A stretch of DNA of 64,000 bases from the NCBI GenBank assembly GCA_963921195.1, contig OY992540.1, forward strand, positions 61,078,844 to 61,142,843, given 5' to 3'. The stretch comes from Pegoplata infirma. Lineage: Eukaryota > Arthropoda > Insecta > Diptera > Anthomyiidae. Under the pieces are notes generated by a model, which saw only the letters and a program-made list of their open reading frames with translations, was not told the origin of the DNA and did no database searches. Numbering within the stretch: the first letter of the stretch is position 1; the number at the start of each line of letters is the position of its first letter. The translations under genes and the position numbers were made by a program. Positions 1 through 10,765 of this stretch are shown in pieces.

Positions 1-360
1 AAATGCTTCCCAACATAAAAAATATCATAGAAATCTTCTTGAGCAGCCCATAGTAATCTTTTAAAGCAACGATTACAACAAATTTTCAAAAGTTTACACA
101 TTTCCTTAATGGCAATGCCTGAAGCTATCAATAAAATAACAAAAAAAACTTGCAATACTTTCTGTCAACCGGCTTTAAAAGTTTTCTAACTATACAAACC
201 TCAAAGTTGAAAAAAGGTGTATTTTTTATAAAATTTTCCTTTTTTTAATTTTTTTATTTGGATTGTGCATGTACCACTATGAAACTCTGCAGGAAGTCTC
301 GAATATATAAAACTCCCAGTAGTATAGCCTTCATTAATTATGACACAGATGAATAATCGG
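1..360. other. AT-rich sequence, nothing recognised
   Basis: No coding frame, inverted repeat or known element was recognised here. The stretch is AT-rich with short A and T runs. Confidence 0.4.
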
Positions 361-488
361 TTTCAGAGTATATTCCGGAGAGCTTAGCCCCGCTCAAATT
401 CTCCCAAATCATTGGTGTGTTTACCAAACAGAGATGATGGCAAAGATAGTCACGACGAGTTCAAGTCTCAGAAATTGGAATGAGGCCA
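361..488 (+). pseudogene. Short RNase H retrotransposon fragment (family A)
   Basis: The sequence aligns by eye with the better copy at about 16250-16350 and with 1590-1720. It shares the segment equivalent to TGTTTACCARRCAGAGATG, which encodes part of the RNase H domain of a non-LTR retrotransposon. About 130 bp survive and no frame is open throughout. Near 455-478 it joins the DSQAA-side sequence directly to the segment containing AATTGGAAT, skipping about 170 bp present in the 16-kb copy. The copy at 1590-2226 shows the same join. Assignment rests on internal comparison within this window. Confidence 0.55.
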
Positions 489-1083
489 CAGTGCCCCAAT
501 CGTTATGGCCATATTATCTAGTTTGTACCTATACCCCTTTGACACCCAGCCTTAATAAATTTTGACATAGACACAGTGTGCTTCGTAGTCTATTCAAAAG
601 AACTTGGACCGTCTTGAAGTTTGTCAGGCCATTGGAGTGTTTATTATTATTATTCTTTATTTTAACTCAATTTTACATTGGACGTACATTTTATAGTAAT
701 TTTACACGGACATTGTCAAAGCGTAAAATTATACTTAATGCTAATTTAAAACAACAGCCAATTTTCGATCCATTAAGATTCTGATGTTAATATCTTCTTT
801 TGCTGGTTGTTCATTAGTTGTTCTTTCGGTTTGGGGATATGGAGTTGGTGGTTCCTTGTTTTTTTCTTTTTGATGATGTCTTTGGCTGTGCTCACTGATT
901 CCTTGGTAACAAAAAAATTTCAAAAATAGTCTGCTAGTAGTATATGCGTAGTATATTTTGGTTTAATTTGTAAACCATTGCGTACGCCTACTCGACAGAC
1001 CCTGCTTGAGTGGACCCTGAGCACAGTCCAGAGTAACACTTTTCGCAGGCGAAGTCTCTGATATTGTTTGACTTTTTATTATT
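489..1083. other. Unrecognised intergenic sequence
   Basis: A plus-strand frame at 578-784 begins with ATG, but it has no recognisable domain and low-complexity leucine-rich composition. I treat it as chance. Nothing else is supported. Confidence 0.35.
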
Positions 1084-1590
1084 ATTATTATTTTTATTAT
1101 TCAAGGGGTGATCTGGCCCTAACGGCCGGCACTGCGACCCTTATGCGTCTTTTGCGCCAAGATCCATAAATTGAATTTAAACTCTGTTCAATGTTCCTAA
1201 TGAACATTATAACAATGGATGGAGAAGCTAGCCTTATATCCGCAGAATTAAGCAATTTCCTGTCTAAAACCCGTCTTCTGATACTACAAATTGCGACGCA
1301 CTCACACAATATGTGTTGCTTTGTTTCTACTTCCTTCAGACAAAGTCGACACAAACACGATGCACAAAGGTTTAAATTTTACAAGTGATAATTTACTTTA
1401 TCATGTCCGGTAAGAAAACCTGTCAGTAACCTTATGTCACTCTTGGTGTGATTAAGAATACTTCCATATAATAGTGGCGCAATTAGTGCTTTGAATTGTC
1501 TTAGACCTCCTGAATTTCCCCACAACTTTAAGAAGTCGGTCCTTTCCAAACCCTTAATCATGGTCGAGAAGGAGGACCAATTCGGAATGT
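1084..1590 (-). pseudogene. 3' end of a non-LTR retrotransposon: RNase H C-terminus and Cys/His motif (family B)
   Basis: Read on the minus strand, two frames (1597-1379 and 1354-1097) together give the tail of ORF2 of an RNase H-bearing non-LTR element. The first ends in LTGFLTGHDKVNYHL, the usual post-RNase H 'LTGH' block. The second starts CRLCLKEVETKQHILCEC, a Cys-x2-Cys...His...Cys knuckle-like motif. They are separated by a frame change, so the copy is dead. After the stop codon the element ends in a (TAA)n-type tail at 1084-1099, as in I-like elements. A 68-bp copy of the same 3' terminus occurs at 36152-36219 with a clean target duplication, which fixes the family's 3' end. The clade (I or Jockey group) is inferred. 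Confidence 0.8.
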
Positions 1591-2226
1591 TTACCAAACA
1601 TAGATGATGGAAAAAGGGAAATGTTTGACTGATTGAGATGCAATGTCTTGTCGTTAACCGCAGTCAACGTCTATTCTAAAAGTCAAGCCGAGGTCGAGTC
1701 ACAGGAATTGGAATATGACGGAATCCCTCTAGAAACTTGCAAGCGAAATCTGTATGGATTTGTTCCGCTAGGGAAACTAATGAAAGATTGGCAGATGGAC
1801 AAGTGAAACTACTCGACAGATTTGCATTCTCTTAGGAGCTTAAAAGAGATGCTTTCGCATCCACGAGGATAGATTTCAATGGTGGTTGTTGTAAGTACTG
1901 TTTTTAAGAAAACATGCTGAGCGGCTAAAGGTACCGTCAAATGGCTTCTGCCGGAATTGCATGTATGATGAGGAGGATCGAACTCTTTATCTGCCATTGC
2001 CTGGCGATTTTTGCTTAGATACATGATTCATTAGAATCTAGGAAGACACACGATTTCTTTGAGTTGTCGGATGTCAAAATTTATCTTAGGAGTTTCATAA
2101 GAAGCTAACATTGGATTAAGGGTAAGGACTAGTATGGTAACCTTATAACTGTTCCTTTGTTTTACAACGGACCTCAGAATCTATATGTGCTGACGTAAAG
2201 CATTTTGAAGCCGCTTCAAACCTAAG
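1591..2226 (+). pseudogene. Degenerate RNase H retrotransposon fragment (family A)
   Basis: This stretch is collinear with the copy at 16300-17040. Shared landmarks include the segment around 'tgcaatgtcttgtc', the block 'cctctagaaacttgcaag', the block encoding LRSFIRS, and the terminal segment ending 'aaacctaa'. Many substitutions and frame breaks mark it as older than the 16-kb copy. An internal deletion of roughly 170 bp falls after the DSQAA-encoding segment at about 1690-1705. It abuts the oppositely oriented family B remnant on its left. Confidence 0.7.
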
Positions 2227-2469
2227 TAAGAACAACTAAAATTTGAGGTTGAACAAAAAAGGCCCTGGTCTGCAATCCAAAACAATTAATTTAGACCTCA
2301 AAAAGATCGAAAAGTGATTGTCATTGTATTCTAAGGGCAAACAAAAAGTCGAGAGAGTTAAGCACAAGCATAATGTATAGCTTTAACCGATTTTTGTTTT
2401 TGGATTAACCGAATTTTTTGCAAAAAAATTTTCGGTTGTTGAATTACTTAGTTTCGTTACTTTATTTGG

Positions 2470-2849
2470 CCGTGTTTAACAACCTATAATAGGTCTTTGG
2501 CCTGTTTCAAAAGAAGTTTCCAGTTATCTCTATTCTTAGCACGAATTCCCCAGTTTCACGCACGTTGTCTCAACATGTCTTCGGTAACTTGTTTACCCCA
2601 CTGGAGCTTAGTGCGGCCTCTTTCGAGAAGGCCGTGGGGCTGGTTTTTTCAAAAAGGCTTTTCATGCCGGTGCTCTGTCGTCCATGCGCTTGACGTGTCC
2701 ACCCCATTTAAGTCTTCGTATTTTAATACGCTTAACTTTGTTGGTATCTGCGTATTGTCTATATTGCTCGTCGTTTCTTCTTTGACGAAAGTCATCACCA
2801 TCACGAGCGGGTCCGAACATTCTTCGTAGAATCTTCCTATCTTCTTGAA
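2470..2849 (-). pseudogene. 5'-truncated RTE-like retrotransposon, RT C-terminus
   Basis: On the minus strand the translation (with frame changes) gives RIKIRRLKWGGHVKRMDD, then a Gly/Arg/Pro-rich linker and WKLLLKQAKDLL. This is the conserved C-terminal block after the reverse transcriptase domain of RTE-type elements (R-L-x-W-x-G-H-V...RGRP...W...A). The insert is flanked by a 9-bp direct repeat, TTTATTTGG, at 2461-2469 and 2850-2858, coinciding with the homology limits. The size, 380 bp, fits strong 5' truncation. Stops and frame changes make it non-functional. The family call is from motif memory; the duplication is read from the sequence. Confidence 0.7.
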
Positions 2850-2859
2850 TTTATTTGGA

Positions 2860-3340
2860 AAAACCGGTTATCACAACGAATTTGATTTATCAGTGTAGGC
2901 AAAGCCATATTTGGGAAACTGGTAGAAATTGCTGATTTTAACCTTATAACAATAAAACTGTTCGCAACATGGAAAAACGGGTCACACCTGCCTATAGGAG
3001 GTGTCAAATTTGGACTACACCATTCCCAACCTTATCTTAGATGCTTCATGTTTAAATGTTAGCTGAGGATTTCGCATTTGAAAAGGAAATGGGATTGTTA
3101 AACCGTTTCGTGTTCGAAGACGTAAACTATCGGAACTACTGAAGTGTTAACCAAACCGAACTGCTAGAATCTGTGGAAATAACTTGCTTAAGATAAAAAA
3201 CGATCTTGCTTAAGATTTCTAAGAATTTAGACTTTGGAAAGGAAGTTTGTTCATTTACCAGTTTATGGTTTGAAGACAGTAAACATTTATACAATGGCTT
3301 AATGATTATATGTTACCCATTCCCTGTTCCTCTTTCCTTT
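2860..3340. other. Unrecognised sequence
   Basis: No domain, inverted repeat or tandem repeat was recognised. It may hold unrecognised decayed retrotransposon, since a small RNase H fragment follows immediately. Confidence 0.3.
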
Positions 3341-3344
3341 CCCA

Positions 3345-3425
3345 TGAGTTTTGACGACAGTCAAGCTGCACTGATGTCTTTAAACTTATTCACCACATCT
3401 TCTATTCTAGTTGGTCAGAGCTAAG
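3345..3425 (+). pseudogene. Tiny RNase H fragment (DSQAA motif)
   Basis: The plus-strand frame reads DDSQAALMSLNLFTTSS, matching the conserved DSQAAL-x-AL segment of non-LTR RNase H domains seen in the other copies here (6920, 16400, 37050). Only about 27 codons are recognisable. The frame upstream (from 3206) shows no homology I can support. Confidence 0.5.
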
Positions 3426-3429
3426 AATA

Positions 3430-4338
3430 ACGTTGATAATGGGCAAAATAATACAAAAAAAAAACAGGAGTCTATCTTTACCTCCTTACAACAAGTTTTT
3501 TCTTAATCTACTCCACAATCCGCAAAATTTGACACCAAAATAAACTACGATTTCGAACTCTAACTGGTTGTAGGGGGGCAAAGAAAGATCCAGTGTTATT
3601 TTATTTTTCCATTTTTCAGCTCTCGAAAGATCATAATCAAAAACTCTAGCATGTGCCCCATACCAATAAGTTTTTTTTTAGAAAAAAAAAAGTCCGTCTC
3701 CGCTGCAAATGTTTCCAGAGTTGTGTCTACCACTATTTTACTCGGGAGTATCTATAGTGGCAACTTCAAAAGCTACCTTGTAGGGTCGCCAGAATAATGT
3801 GGCCTATTTATAGGGTAAGCCATAATAAAAGTCTTCGTAATAGGAGTTATAATGGTATTTAAATATTAGTCAGATAACTTGGGCTTCTATTCAGCGAACA
3901 CTGTCGAAGAATCTACGCACCTAAGGAGACAGCCAAATAAACGAATCCCGACAGTAATTTGATTACTATATTATCTCATTAACTTGAAATGGGTTTAATA
4001 AGAAAAAAACTGTGAGACAATTATTTTCTCCACCACATATCGACATTTTTTAGTCTTCCATCTAGGACTTATTTGTTTTCCTTATTGGTTCCTCCTATAT
4101 TTATTGGATTTTTTTTGTCGAAATGAATTCCTAAATACGTTTTAAAAAATAGATCTCTAGTTAACAGGCGCCATCTAGTAACAGCTTTTAGAAAAAAGTT
4201 TAACATTTTGGTAATTATTCATCTTGGCTGTTACAACCGTAATACTGTAGTGCCAGCAATAATGACACAGTACATTGTTGAAGCAGTATTTTTTTTTTTT
4301 AAATTTGACTGCTGTTAACTTACGTTACTTTCCACTGT
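3430..4338. other. AT-rich sequence, nothing recognised
   Basis: Homopolymer runs are common. No coding or repeat feature was identified. Confidence 0.3.
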
Positions 4339-4341
4339 TAA

Positions 4342-4465
4342 GGCTGGGTTATTCGAGAGAAATCTTAACGTAAGCGTTACGCTGATTGTTTTTGTTTTTG
4401 AAGAGGTTATTTGAATATTTTGCTACGTTATGGCTACGTTAAGGTTTCATTTGAATAACATTGTT
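4342..4465. mobile_element. Decayed Harbinger-like hairpin MITE
   Basis: The left end reads TAA followed by GGCTGGGTTATTCGAG, close to the end of the better MITE at 45472-45598 (GGCTGGATTACTCAATG). The right half contains an imperfect inverted copy of the arm (segment with CGTTAAGGTTTCATTTGAATAAC near 4435-4460). The right terminus is too degraded to define a duplication. Confidence 0.45.
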
Positions 4466-6340
4466 TTTTTTTTTGTATTCTCATCTTAAACTTCTGATTC
4501 CTTTAAAAAAGATTCAAGTACTGAATTTATGAAACATTTTCATTCCAAAATACATATCATATGCTACAAAAAACATCTATAATCAACAATTTTTAAATTT
4601 TATTTTTTTGAATACAACTCTACATTTAATGTTAAATAAGTAATGTCTAAAGTAAATGCATACAAGATTTTTGAATTTAAATATATATTGAAAAAATATT
4701 AATAAAAATCAATAGTTGGAACTCTTAAATAATACTCAATAGTATGAAATTATGATATTTCTATTAGAGATTTGAGTTATTTTTCAAATCAATAGAAACT
4801 TAATAAAAGAGCTTTTGGAGGATATGGCATTTTGAAATGTTAACGTTAAAAAAAAAATCATAAATATATGTATGAAGCAATTTATGCATATATCGATTAT
4901 AACATACGAATATAATAAAAACATCAGATTTAAAAAAATTTCAAAAAATACAATGAAAAACATTAACATATAAATACTTTCATTCTCATATATATTTGCA
5001 AAGCCTAAGAAAATTTTTTATATTAACTTTTTATATATTAACATTATAGTTCCGAGGTTTTTTGATTGCTTTAATGGAGAGGATAAAAAGAAATACTTAC
5101 TTAAACGAAGAAGAGAAAAATATTTGTGGCAATCATGATGTGTCTGGTGTATCAACAAACAATTCAACTGTATATACAAAAAAAATAATTGATTTTTTAT
5201 TCAACAATACAATTTGTCAATAGAATTAAACTTTTGGTTAATTCAACAACGAATTAATTGAAAATTAACCAATTTTACAAACAATTTGTTTCTGTGCTTG
5301 ATATTTAATTATTTATGATTGCCACAATAATATGATTTCTCTAAATGTTCTCTTGAAAGAGAATCAATTAAAAGAAATTAATTAAAAAGAAGATGAACAA
5401 GAAATTTTAAGCTATTTTAAACATCTTTGTAAGCGTTAAAGCAATCAGAAAACTCTTTAAAATATAATTACAATTGTGGATACATATTACTGCAGAACAC
5501 AGAAAACCTTAAAAAATAATTTCGAAATTCTTACTTTTTCCCTTATTCTTTTGCCTTGGAGTGCAAATATTTTTAAATATATATTACCATAAATATGTTG
5601 CAATTTTCTTTTTAATGTTCTCTAAAAATTTATTTGTTTAATTAATTTTTATCAGTACTTTTTTTTTTTTTTTTGTTGGCCTCTTTTTAATAAATAGTTG
5701 GTAGTTTTAAAAATTACATTAAAATAATGAAAAATTAAATAATTTTTGGTATTTAAAAATATAGTAAAGTGTTGTAGTTACTTTTGCGTAATAATTAATT
5801 GAAAATAATATATTAATTTTGTTATGTATGTAAGTTGTTTTTTATAATTTTTAAATAAATACTTAACCTAAATAATTAATTATAGAAAATAAAAAATAAT
5901 ATGTAAATTAAAATAGATTTCTTTTGATAGGAATGCAAATTTATTATTAAGTTATAAAATTAAACATCAATTGAAAAACAAAAAAAAAATTGTTATGTTA
6001 TGACTATAAAAGAAACATTTTAATATTACATCAATGATACTTTTAGAATAGATATTTTTGTTAATACAATATCATTTTAATTTATTAATTTTTAGTACAT
6101 AAATAGAGACATTTCTAAATATAAAAAAATTAAAAAAAACGTACGTTTATTACATTTCTACCGAAAATGCATTGATTTTAAAACAGTCGAATATTGGTAC
6201 TCACAATTGAATTTTTTTATATAACAAAGTTTTAAAGTTTGTCACAATCAAATATAGGAGAATACATCAATTTTCGGTTGATATAAACAAATAACTCAAT
6301 TAGAAATTTAATTTTATGTAAAAACACTCAAATAACTAAT
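4466..6340. other. Very AT-rich stretch
   Basis: About 1.9 kb with few G or C bases, and short ATTAATT/TTAATTAA motifs around 5150-5290 and 5850-5880. No element boundary could be set. Motifs such as 'caacaattcaa' near 5155 and 5230 hint at an old palindromic MITE, but I cannot delimit it. Confidence 0.35.
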
Positions 6341-6557
6341 CCAGTTGCCTCAACCATAAATATTCCGGTCTCATTTTTGGGGTAATCGTAACTGGTCATT
6401 CGGTTGTCACAACCTCAATTCACTTGTGGACACCACACTATAATCGTGACATCTGAAATGAGGTGTGACAAACCGAAATGTGGTTGTTACAACCGAATGA
6501 CCGGTTTAGACAACCTCAAAAATGGAGTTGGAATATTTTTTTTATTGTGTCAATTGG
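6341..6557. mobile_element. Hairpin MITE, about 217 bp
   Basis: The arms pair along most of the length. The left arm has AATATTCCGGTCTCATTTTT, then CTGGTCATTCGGTTGTCACA. The right arm, read as reverse complement, has AATATTCCAACTCCATTTTT, then CCGGTCATTCGGTTGTAACA. The termini CCAGTTG and CAATTGG pair imperfectly. No target duplication is evident and there is no coding capacity. Confidence 0.65.
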
Positions 6558-6559
6558 GT

Positions 6560-6865
6560 TTGTAATTAGCAGCAACCACATTTCGCCATTTTTAAGGTAT
6601 AGTAACGAATTTTACTTTGGAGCTATGCGGGATTATTAAAAAAAATTCAAAACGATGTGGTTAAAATTTCAGGAAGATCGCACTTCGTCTTAGGGTTCTC
6701 CTCATTTTGGGGCAAAACACAACTAACTAGAAATTTGATCAGATCTTCCTAATTTTGAAATTTATGAGGTCTAGGTAATATATACGCATACATTTTGGAG
6801 AAAACCGAAAGTCAACTTTTTGCAGTTATGAATTTTTCATCTTGATTTAGAAAATATGCCATAAG
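6560..6865. other. Unrecognised sequence
   Basis: Short stretch between a MITE and an RNase H remnant. No feature was recognised. Confidence 0.3.
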
Positions 6866-7576
6866 TAGTGCAGCTTTACAGTTCGGTGATGAGACAAACA
6901 GATAATTTAACATTTACGTTGACAGCCAAGCTGCTCTTAAAGCTCTTAAAAGCTTTTACATCAAGTCGAAAGTAGTTTTCGAATGCTTCGAGAACTTACA
7001 AAGTTTAGGGAGTATGAACAAGGTGAAACTAATATGGGTACCAGGTCACATAGGTATTCAAGGGAACGAGAGAGCGGACGAGCTCGCGAAGCAAGGTGCT
7101 GATGGTATTGATATTTCTGTACATATTGATCCACCAATCCAGCACTTCAGATCACTACGCGACATTCAAAACACTGCAATGGCTAATAGAAAGTGGAGAG
7201 AGCTAACAACAAGTGCGATCAGTTGAAGATTGTGGGCATGCTACAATCTAAGAAAGACTGAATACTTTGTCTCACTCACCAGATGAAACTGCCGTGTACT
7301 TACTGGAGTGATCACCGGGCACTGCCTAATAGGTTATCATAGAAAGAAAATGGGACTTATTTCTGATGCCAGCTGTAGAAGGTGTGATGAACCTAACACT
7401 GAAGAAACGGTGGAACATATTCTTTGCCAATGTCCTGCTTTGGACAGAACCCGACTGCACATATTAGGCAGACATGACTTCGAGAGCTGGGAAACCTGTT
7501 TCGAATGTCGACCTAAGGCAAATAGTACAATTCGCGATGAGGACAAACGCGTTCTAAAAATGCGAAACTCTTAAAA
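6866..7576 (+). pseudogene. RNase H domain and C-terminal Cys/His motif of a non-LTR retrotransposon (family C)
   Basis: Translation gives YVDSQAALKAL (the second catalytic Asp region), then KLIWVPGHIGIQGNERADEL, the classic WVPGH-G-I-GNE-AD block with the last catalytic Asp, in a frame running 7014-7226. A stop and frame change follow. The next frame continues LTGVITGHCLIGYH...CRRC, then TEETVEHILCQCPALDRTRL, the Cys-x2-Cys...His...Cys tail motif. The catalytic core before DSQAA is truncated. It is closely related to the copy at 36628-37760, which shares DNA-level similarity such as 'gcagctttacagtt'. RNase H of this type removes the RNA strand during target-primed reverse transcription; this copy is broken. 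Confidence 0.85.
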
Positions 7577-7925
7577 AAATTTTTATTGAAACTTGCTTGT
7601 CGAAATTATAGTGAATTCAGATCAGTCCACACGCCATTTATAAATTTTGCAATGATATTTTTTTTACATTATTGCAAACCTTTGGTTTTCGGGTTTCTCC
7701 AAAATGTATGCAAAAAGGGGAAATTTCCTCCCCAGACCAAATTAAAAAAAAAAAAGTGAAATAAAGAAAACAAAAAAAGGGAATTGGAAGAAAAAGGAAA
7801 GAAAAAGAAGAAAGAATGAAACTTTCTAAAAAATTTTCCAAAGGAAAAAATTTTTGAAATCCAAAAATTTTTCATAGAAAAAATCGGAAAATTTTAAATG
7901 GAAATAATTTAAAAATTTTCATGGG
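7577..7925. other. Low-complexity flank of the satellite
   Basis: A- and T-rich sequence with recurring 'aaattttcc' and 'ggaaaa' words that look like very degenerate relatives of the adjacent 35-bp satellite. Frames here are chance. Confidence 0.4.
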
Positions 7926-10350
7926 GAAAATTTTTAAATTTTAAAGGAAAAATGTGACTGAATCTAAATTTTTTTTCGAAGAAAAAATATGTCAATCCAG
8001 AAATTTTTATTATGAAGAGAAAATTAAACTTTTCTTATAGGAAAAATGAATCAGAATCTGAGTCTTTCTATAGAAAAAAATCCTCATAATCAGAGACTTT
8101 TTCTAAAGGAAAAAATCTCTAAATCTGATATTTTTTCTAAAATGTCTCAGAATCTGAGACTTTTTCTATAGGAAAAATGTCTCAGAATCTAAACCTTTGT
8201 TTATAGGAAAAATGTCTCAGAGTCTGAGACTTTTTCTATAGGAAAAATGTCTCAGGATCTAGCCCTTTTTCTATAGGAAAAATGTCTCAGAATCTGAGAC
8301 TTTTTCTATAGGAAAACTGTCTCAAAATCTGAGACTTTTTCTATAAGAAAAATGTCTTTTTCTATAGGAAAAATGTCTCAGAATCTGAGACTTTTTCTAT
8401 AGGAAAAATGTCTCAGAATCTGAGACTTTTTCTATAGGAAAAATGTCTCAGAATCTGAGACTTTTTCTATAGGAAAAATGTCTCAGAATCTGAGACTTTT
8501 TCTATAGGAAAAATGTCTCAGAATCTGAGACTTTTTCTATAGGAAAAATGTCTCAGAATCTGAGACTTTTTCTATAGGAAAAATGTCTCAGAATCTGAGA
8601 CTTTTTCTATAGGAAAAATGTCTCAGAATCTGAGACTTTTTCTATAGGAAAAATGTCTCAGAATCTGAGACTTTTTCTATAGGAAAAATGTCTCAGAATC
8701 TGAGACTTTTTCTATAGGAAAAATGTCTCAGAATCTGAGACTTTTTCTATAGGAAAAATGTCTCAGAATCTGAGACTTTTTCTATAGGAAAAATGTCTCA
8801 GAATCTGAGACTTTTTCTATAGGAAAAATGTCTCAGAATCTGAGACTTTTTCTATAGGAAAAATGTCTCAGAATCTGAGACTTTTTCTATAGGAAAAATG
8901 TCTCAGAATCTGAGACTTTTTCTATAGGAAAAATGTCTCAGAATCTGAGACTTTTTCTATAGGAAAAATGTCTCAGAATCTGAGACTTTTTCTATAGGAA
9001 AAATGTCTCAGAATCTGAGACTTTTTCTATAGGAAAAATGTCTCAGAATCTGAGACTTTTTCTATAGGAAAAATGTCTCAGAATCTGAGACTTTTTCTAT
9101 AGGAAAAATGTCTCAGAATCTGAGACTTTTTCTATAGGAAAAATGTCTCAGAATCTGAGACTTTTTCTATAGAAAAAATGTCTCAGAATCTGAGACTTTT
9201 TCTATAGAAAAAATGTCTCAGAATCTGAGACTTTTTCTATAGAAAAAATGTCTCAGAATCTGAGACTTTTTCTATAGAAAAAATGTCTCAGAATCTGAGA
9301 CTTTTTCTATAGAAAAATGTCTCAGAATCTGAGACTTTTTCTATAGAAAAAATGTCTCAGAATCTGAGACTTTTTCTATAGAAAAAATGTCTCAGAATCT
9401 GAGACTTTTTCTATAGAAAAAATGTCTCAGAATCTGAGACTTTTTTTTATAGAAAAAATGTCTCAGAATCTGAGACTTTTTCTATAGAAAAAATGTCTCA
9501 GAATCTGAGACTTTTTCTATAGAAAAAATGTCTCAGAATCTGAGACTTTTTCTATAGAAAAAATGTCTCAGAATCTGAGACTTTTTCTATAGAAAAAATG
9601 TCTCAGAATCTGAGACTTTTTCTATAGAAAAAATGTCTCAGAATCTGAGACTTTTTCTATAGAAAAAATGTCTCAGAATCTGAGACTTTTTCTATAGAAA
9701 AAATGTCTCAGAATCTGAGACTTTTTCTATAGAAAAAATGTCTCAGAATCTGAGACTTTTTCTATAGAAAAAATGTCTCAGAATCTTAGACTTTTTCTAT
9801 AGGAAAAATGTACAAAAAGGTCTCAGATTCTGAGACCTTTTTCTATTGGAAAAATGTCTTAAAATTAGAGACCTTTTCTATAGAAAAAATGTCTCAGAAT
9901 CTGAGACTTTTTCTATAGGAAAAATATCTTAGAATCTGAGTCTTTTTCTATAGGAAAAATGTTTTAGAATTTGAAACTTTTTCTATAGGAAAAATGTCTC
10001 AGAATTTGAAACTTTTTCTATAGGAAAAATGTCTCAGAATCTGAGAATTTTTCTATAGGAAAAATGTCTTGGAATCTGAGAATTTTTCTATAGGAAAAAT
10101 GTCTCAAAATCCTAGACTTTTTTTCACTGAATCTAAGACAGTTTCGAAAGGAAAAGATCTCATAATTTGAGAATTTTTTGTTGAAAAAAAAGTCTTAGAA
10201 TTTTAAACTTATTCTATTGGAAGAAGGTTTCAGAGTCGTAGAGTTTTTGATAGGAAAAAGGTCGAATCTTAGACTTTCTCTATAGGAATAATAATTTAAG
10301 ACTTGTTCTATAGGAAAAAAGTCACAGAATCTGAGACTTTTTCTTTAGGA
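7926..10350. repeat. 35-bp satellite array with palindromic unit
   Basis: A tandem array of period exactly 35 bp. Each unit carries the 17-bp palindrome GTCTCAGAATCTGAGAC and a second segment of T5-CTATA-GG-A5 or T5-CTATA-G-A6 type. Units 8366-9170 (23 copies) look identical, with CTATAGGAAAAA. Units 9171-9800 (18 copies) carry CTATAGAAAAAA instead; exceptions are a 34-bp unit at 9311-9344 and a 36-bp unit at 9415-9450. The GG form returns from 9801. Both edges (7926-8365 and 9830-10350) hold progressively degenerate units, the pattern expected from unequal exchange homogenising the array centre. As 35 is not a multiple of 3 and the frames are closed, it does not encode protein. Confidence 0.97.
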
Positions 10351-10765
10351 AATTTCGAAAACATCAATTGAAATTCAAAGAAGAGAGTTCAATTGATTAA
10401 TGAGTTCGAAATATATAATTTTGTGTTTGAAAAGTTCAATAAAAATTCGAAAAAGATTAGTTGAATTTCGGAAACGATCAATTCAAGTTTTTAAACAACA
10501 AATTGAAATCCGGAAACATCAACTGATTTATGAAAAATATTAATTGAATTCGGAATAAATTATCAATTGAATATTAAAAAAGATCAATTGAGATTTGAAA
10601 AATGTCAACAGATATTAAGAAAAAAAAAACAATTTTAATTAGAAAAGGTCAATTGAATTCCGAAAAAAATAACTTTAAACATTGCAAAAATATCGATTGA
10701 TATATAGAAACTAGCAAAAAACATTTAGCGAAATTCGGAACGAAGCTATTGAGCTCAATATAGAG
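10351..10765. repeat. Degenerate minisatellite around CAATTGAATTCGGAAA
   Basis: Immediately after the 35-bp array lies a different, much more diverged tandem array. Words such as TCAATTGAATTC, TTCGGAAA and AAAAATATCAATTGA recur about every 25-35 bp, with at least ten recognisable occurrences. Spacing is irregular and no two units are identical. Confidence 0.65.

Noticed and set aside
578..784. 68-aa leucine-rich frame as a small membrane protein
   Set aside because: No conserved domain, low complexity, and no transcription or splice context that I can see. Short ATG frames are expected by chance.
8140..9800. CRISPR array
   Set aside because: Period is 35 bp with no variable spacers. It is a simple satellite in an animal genome.
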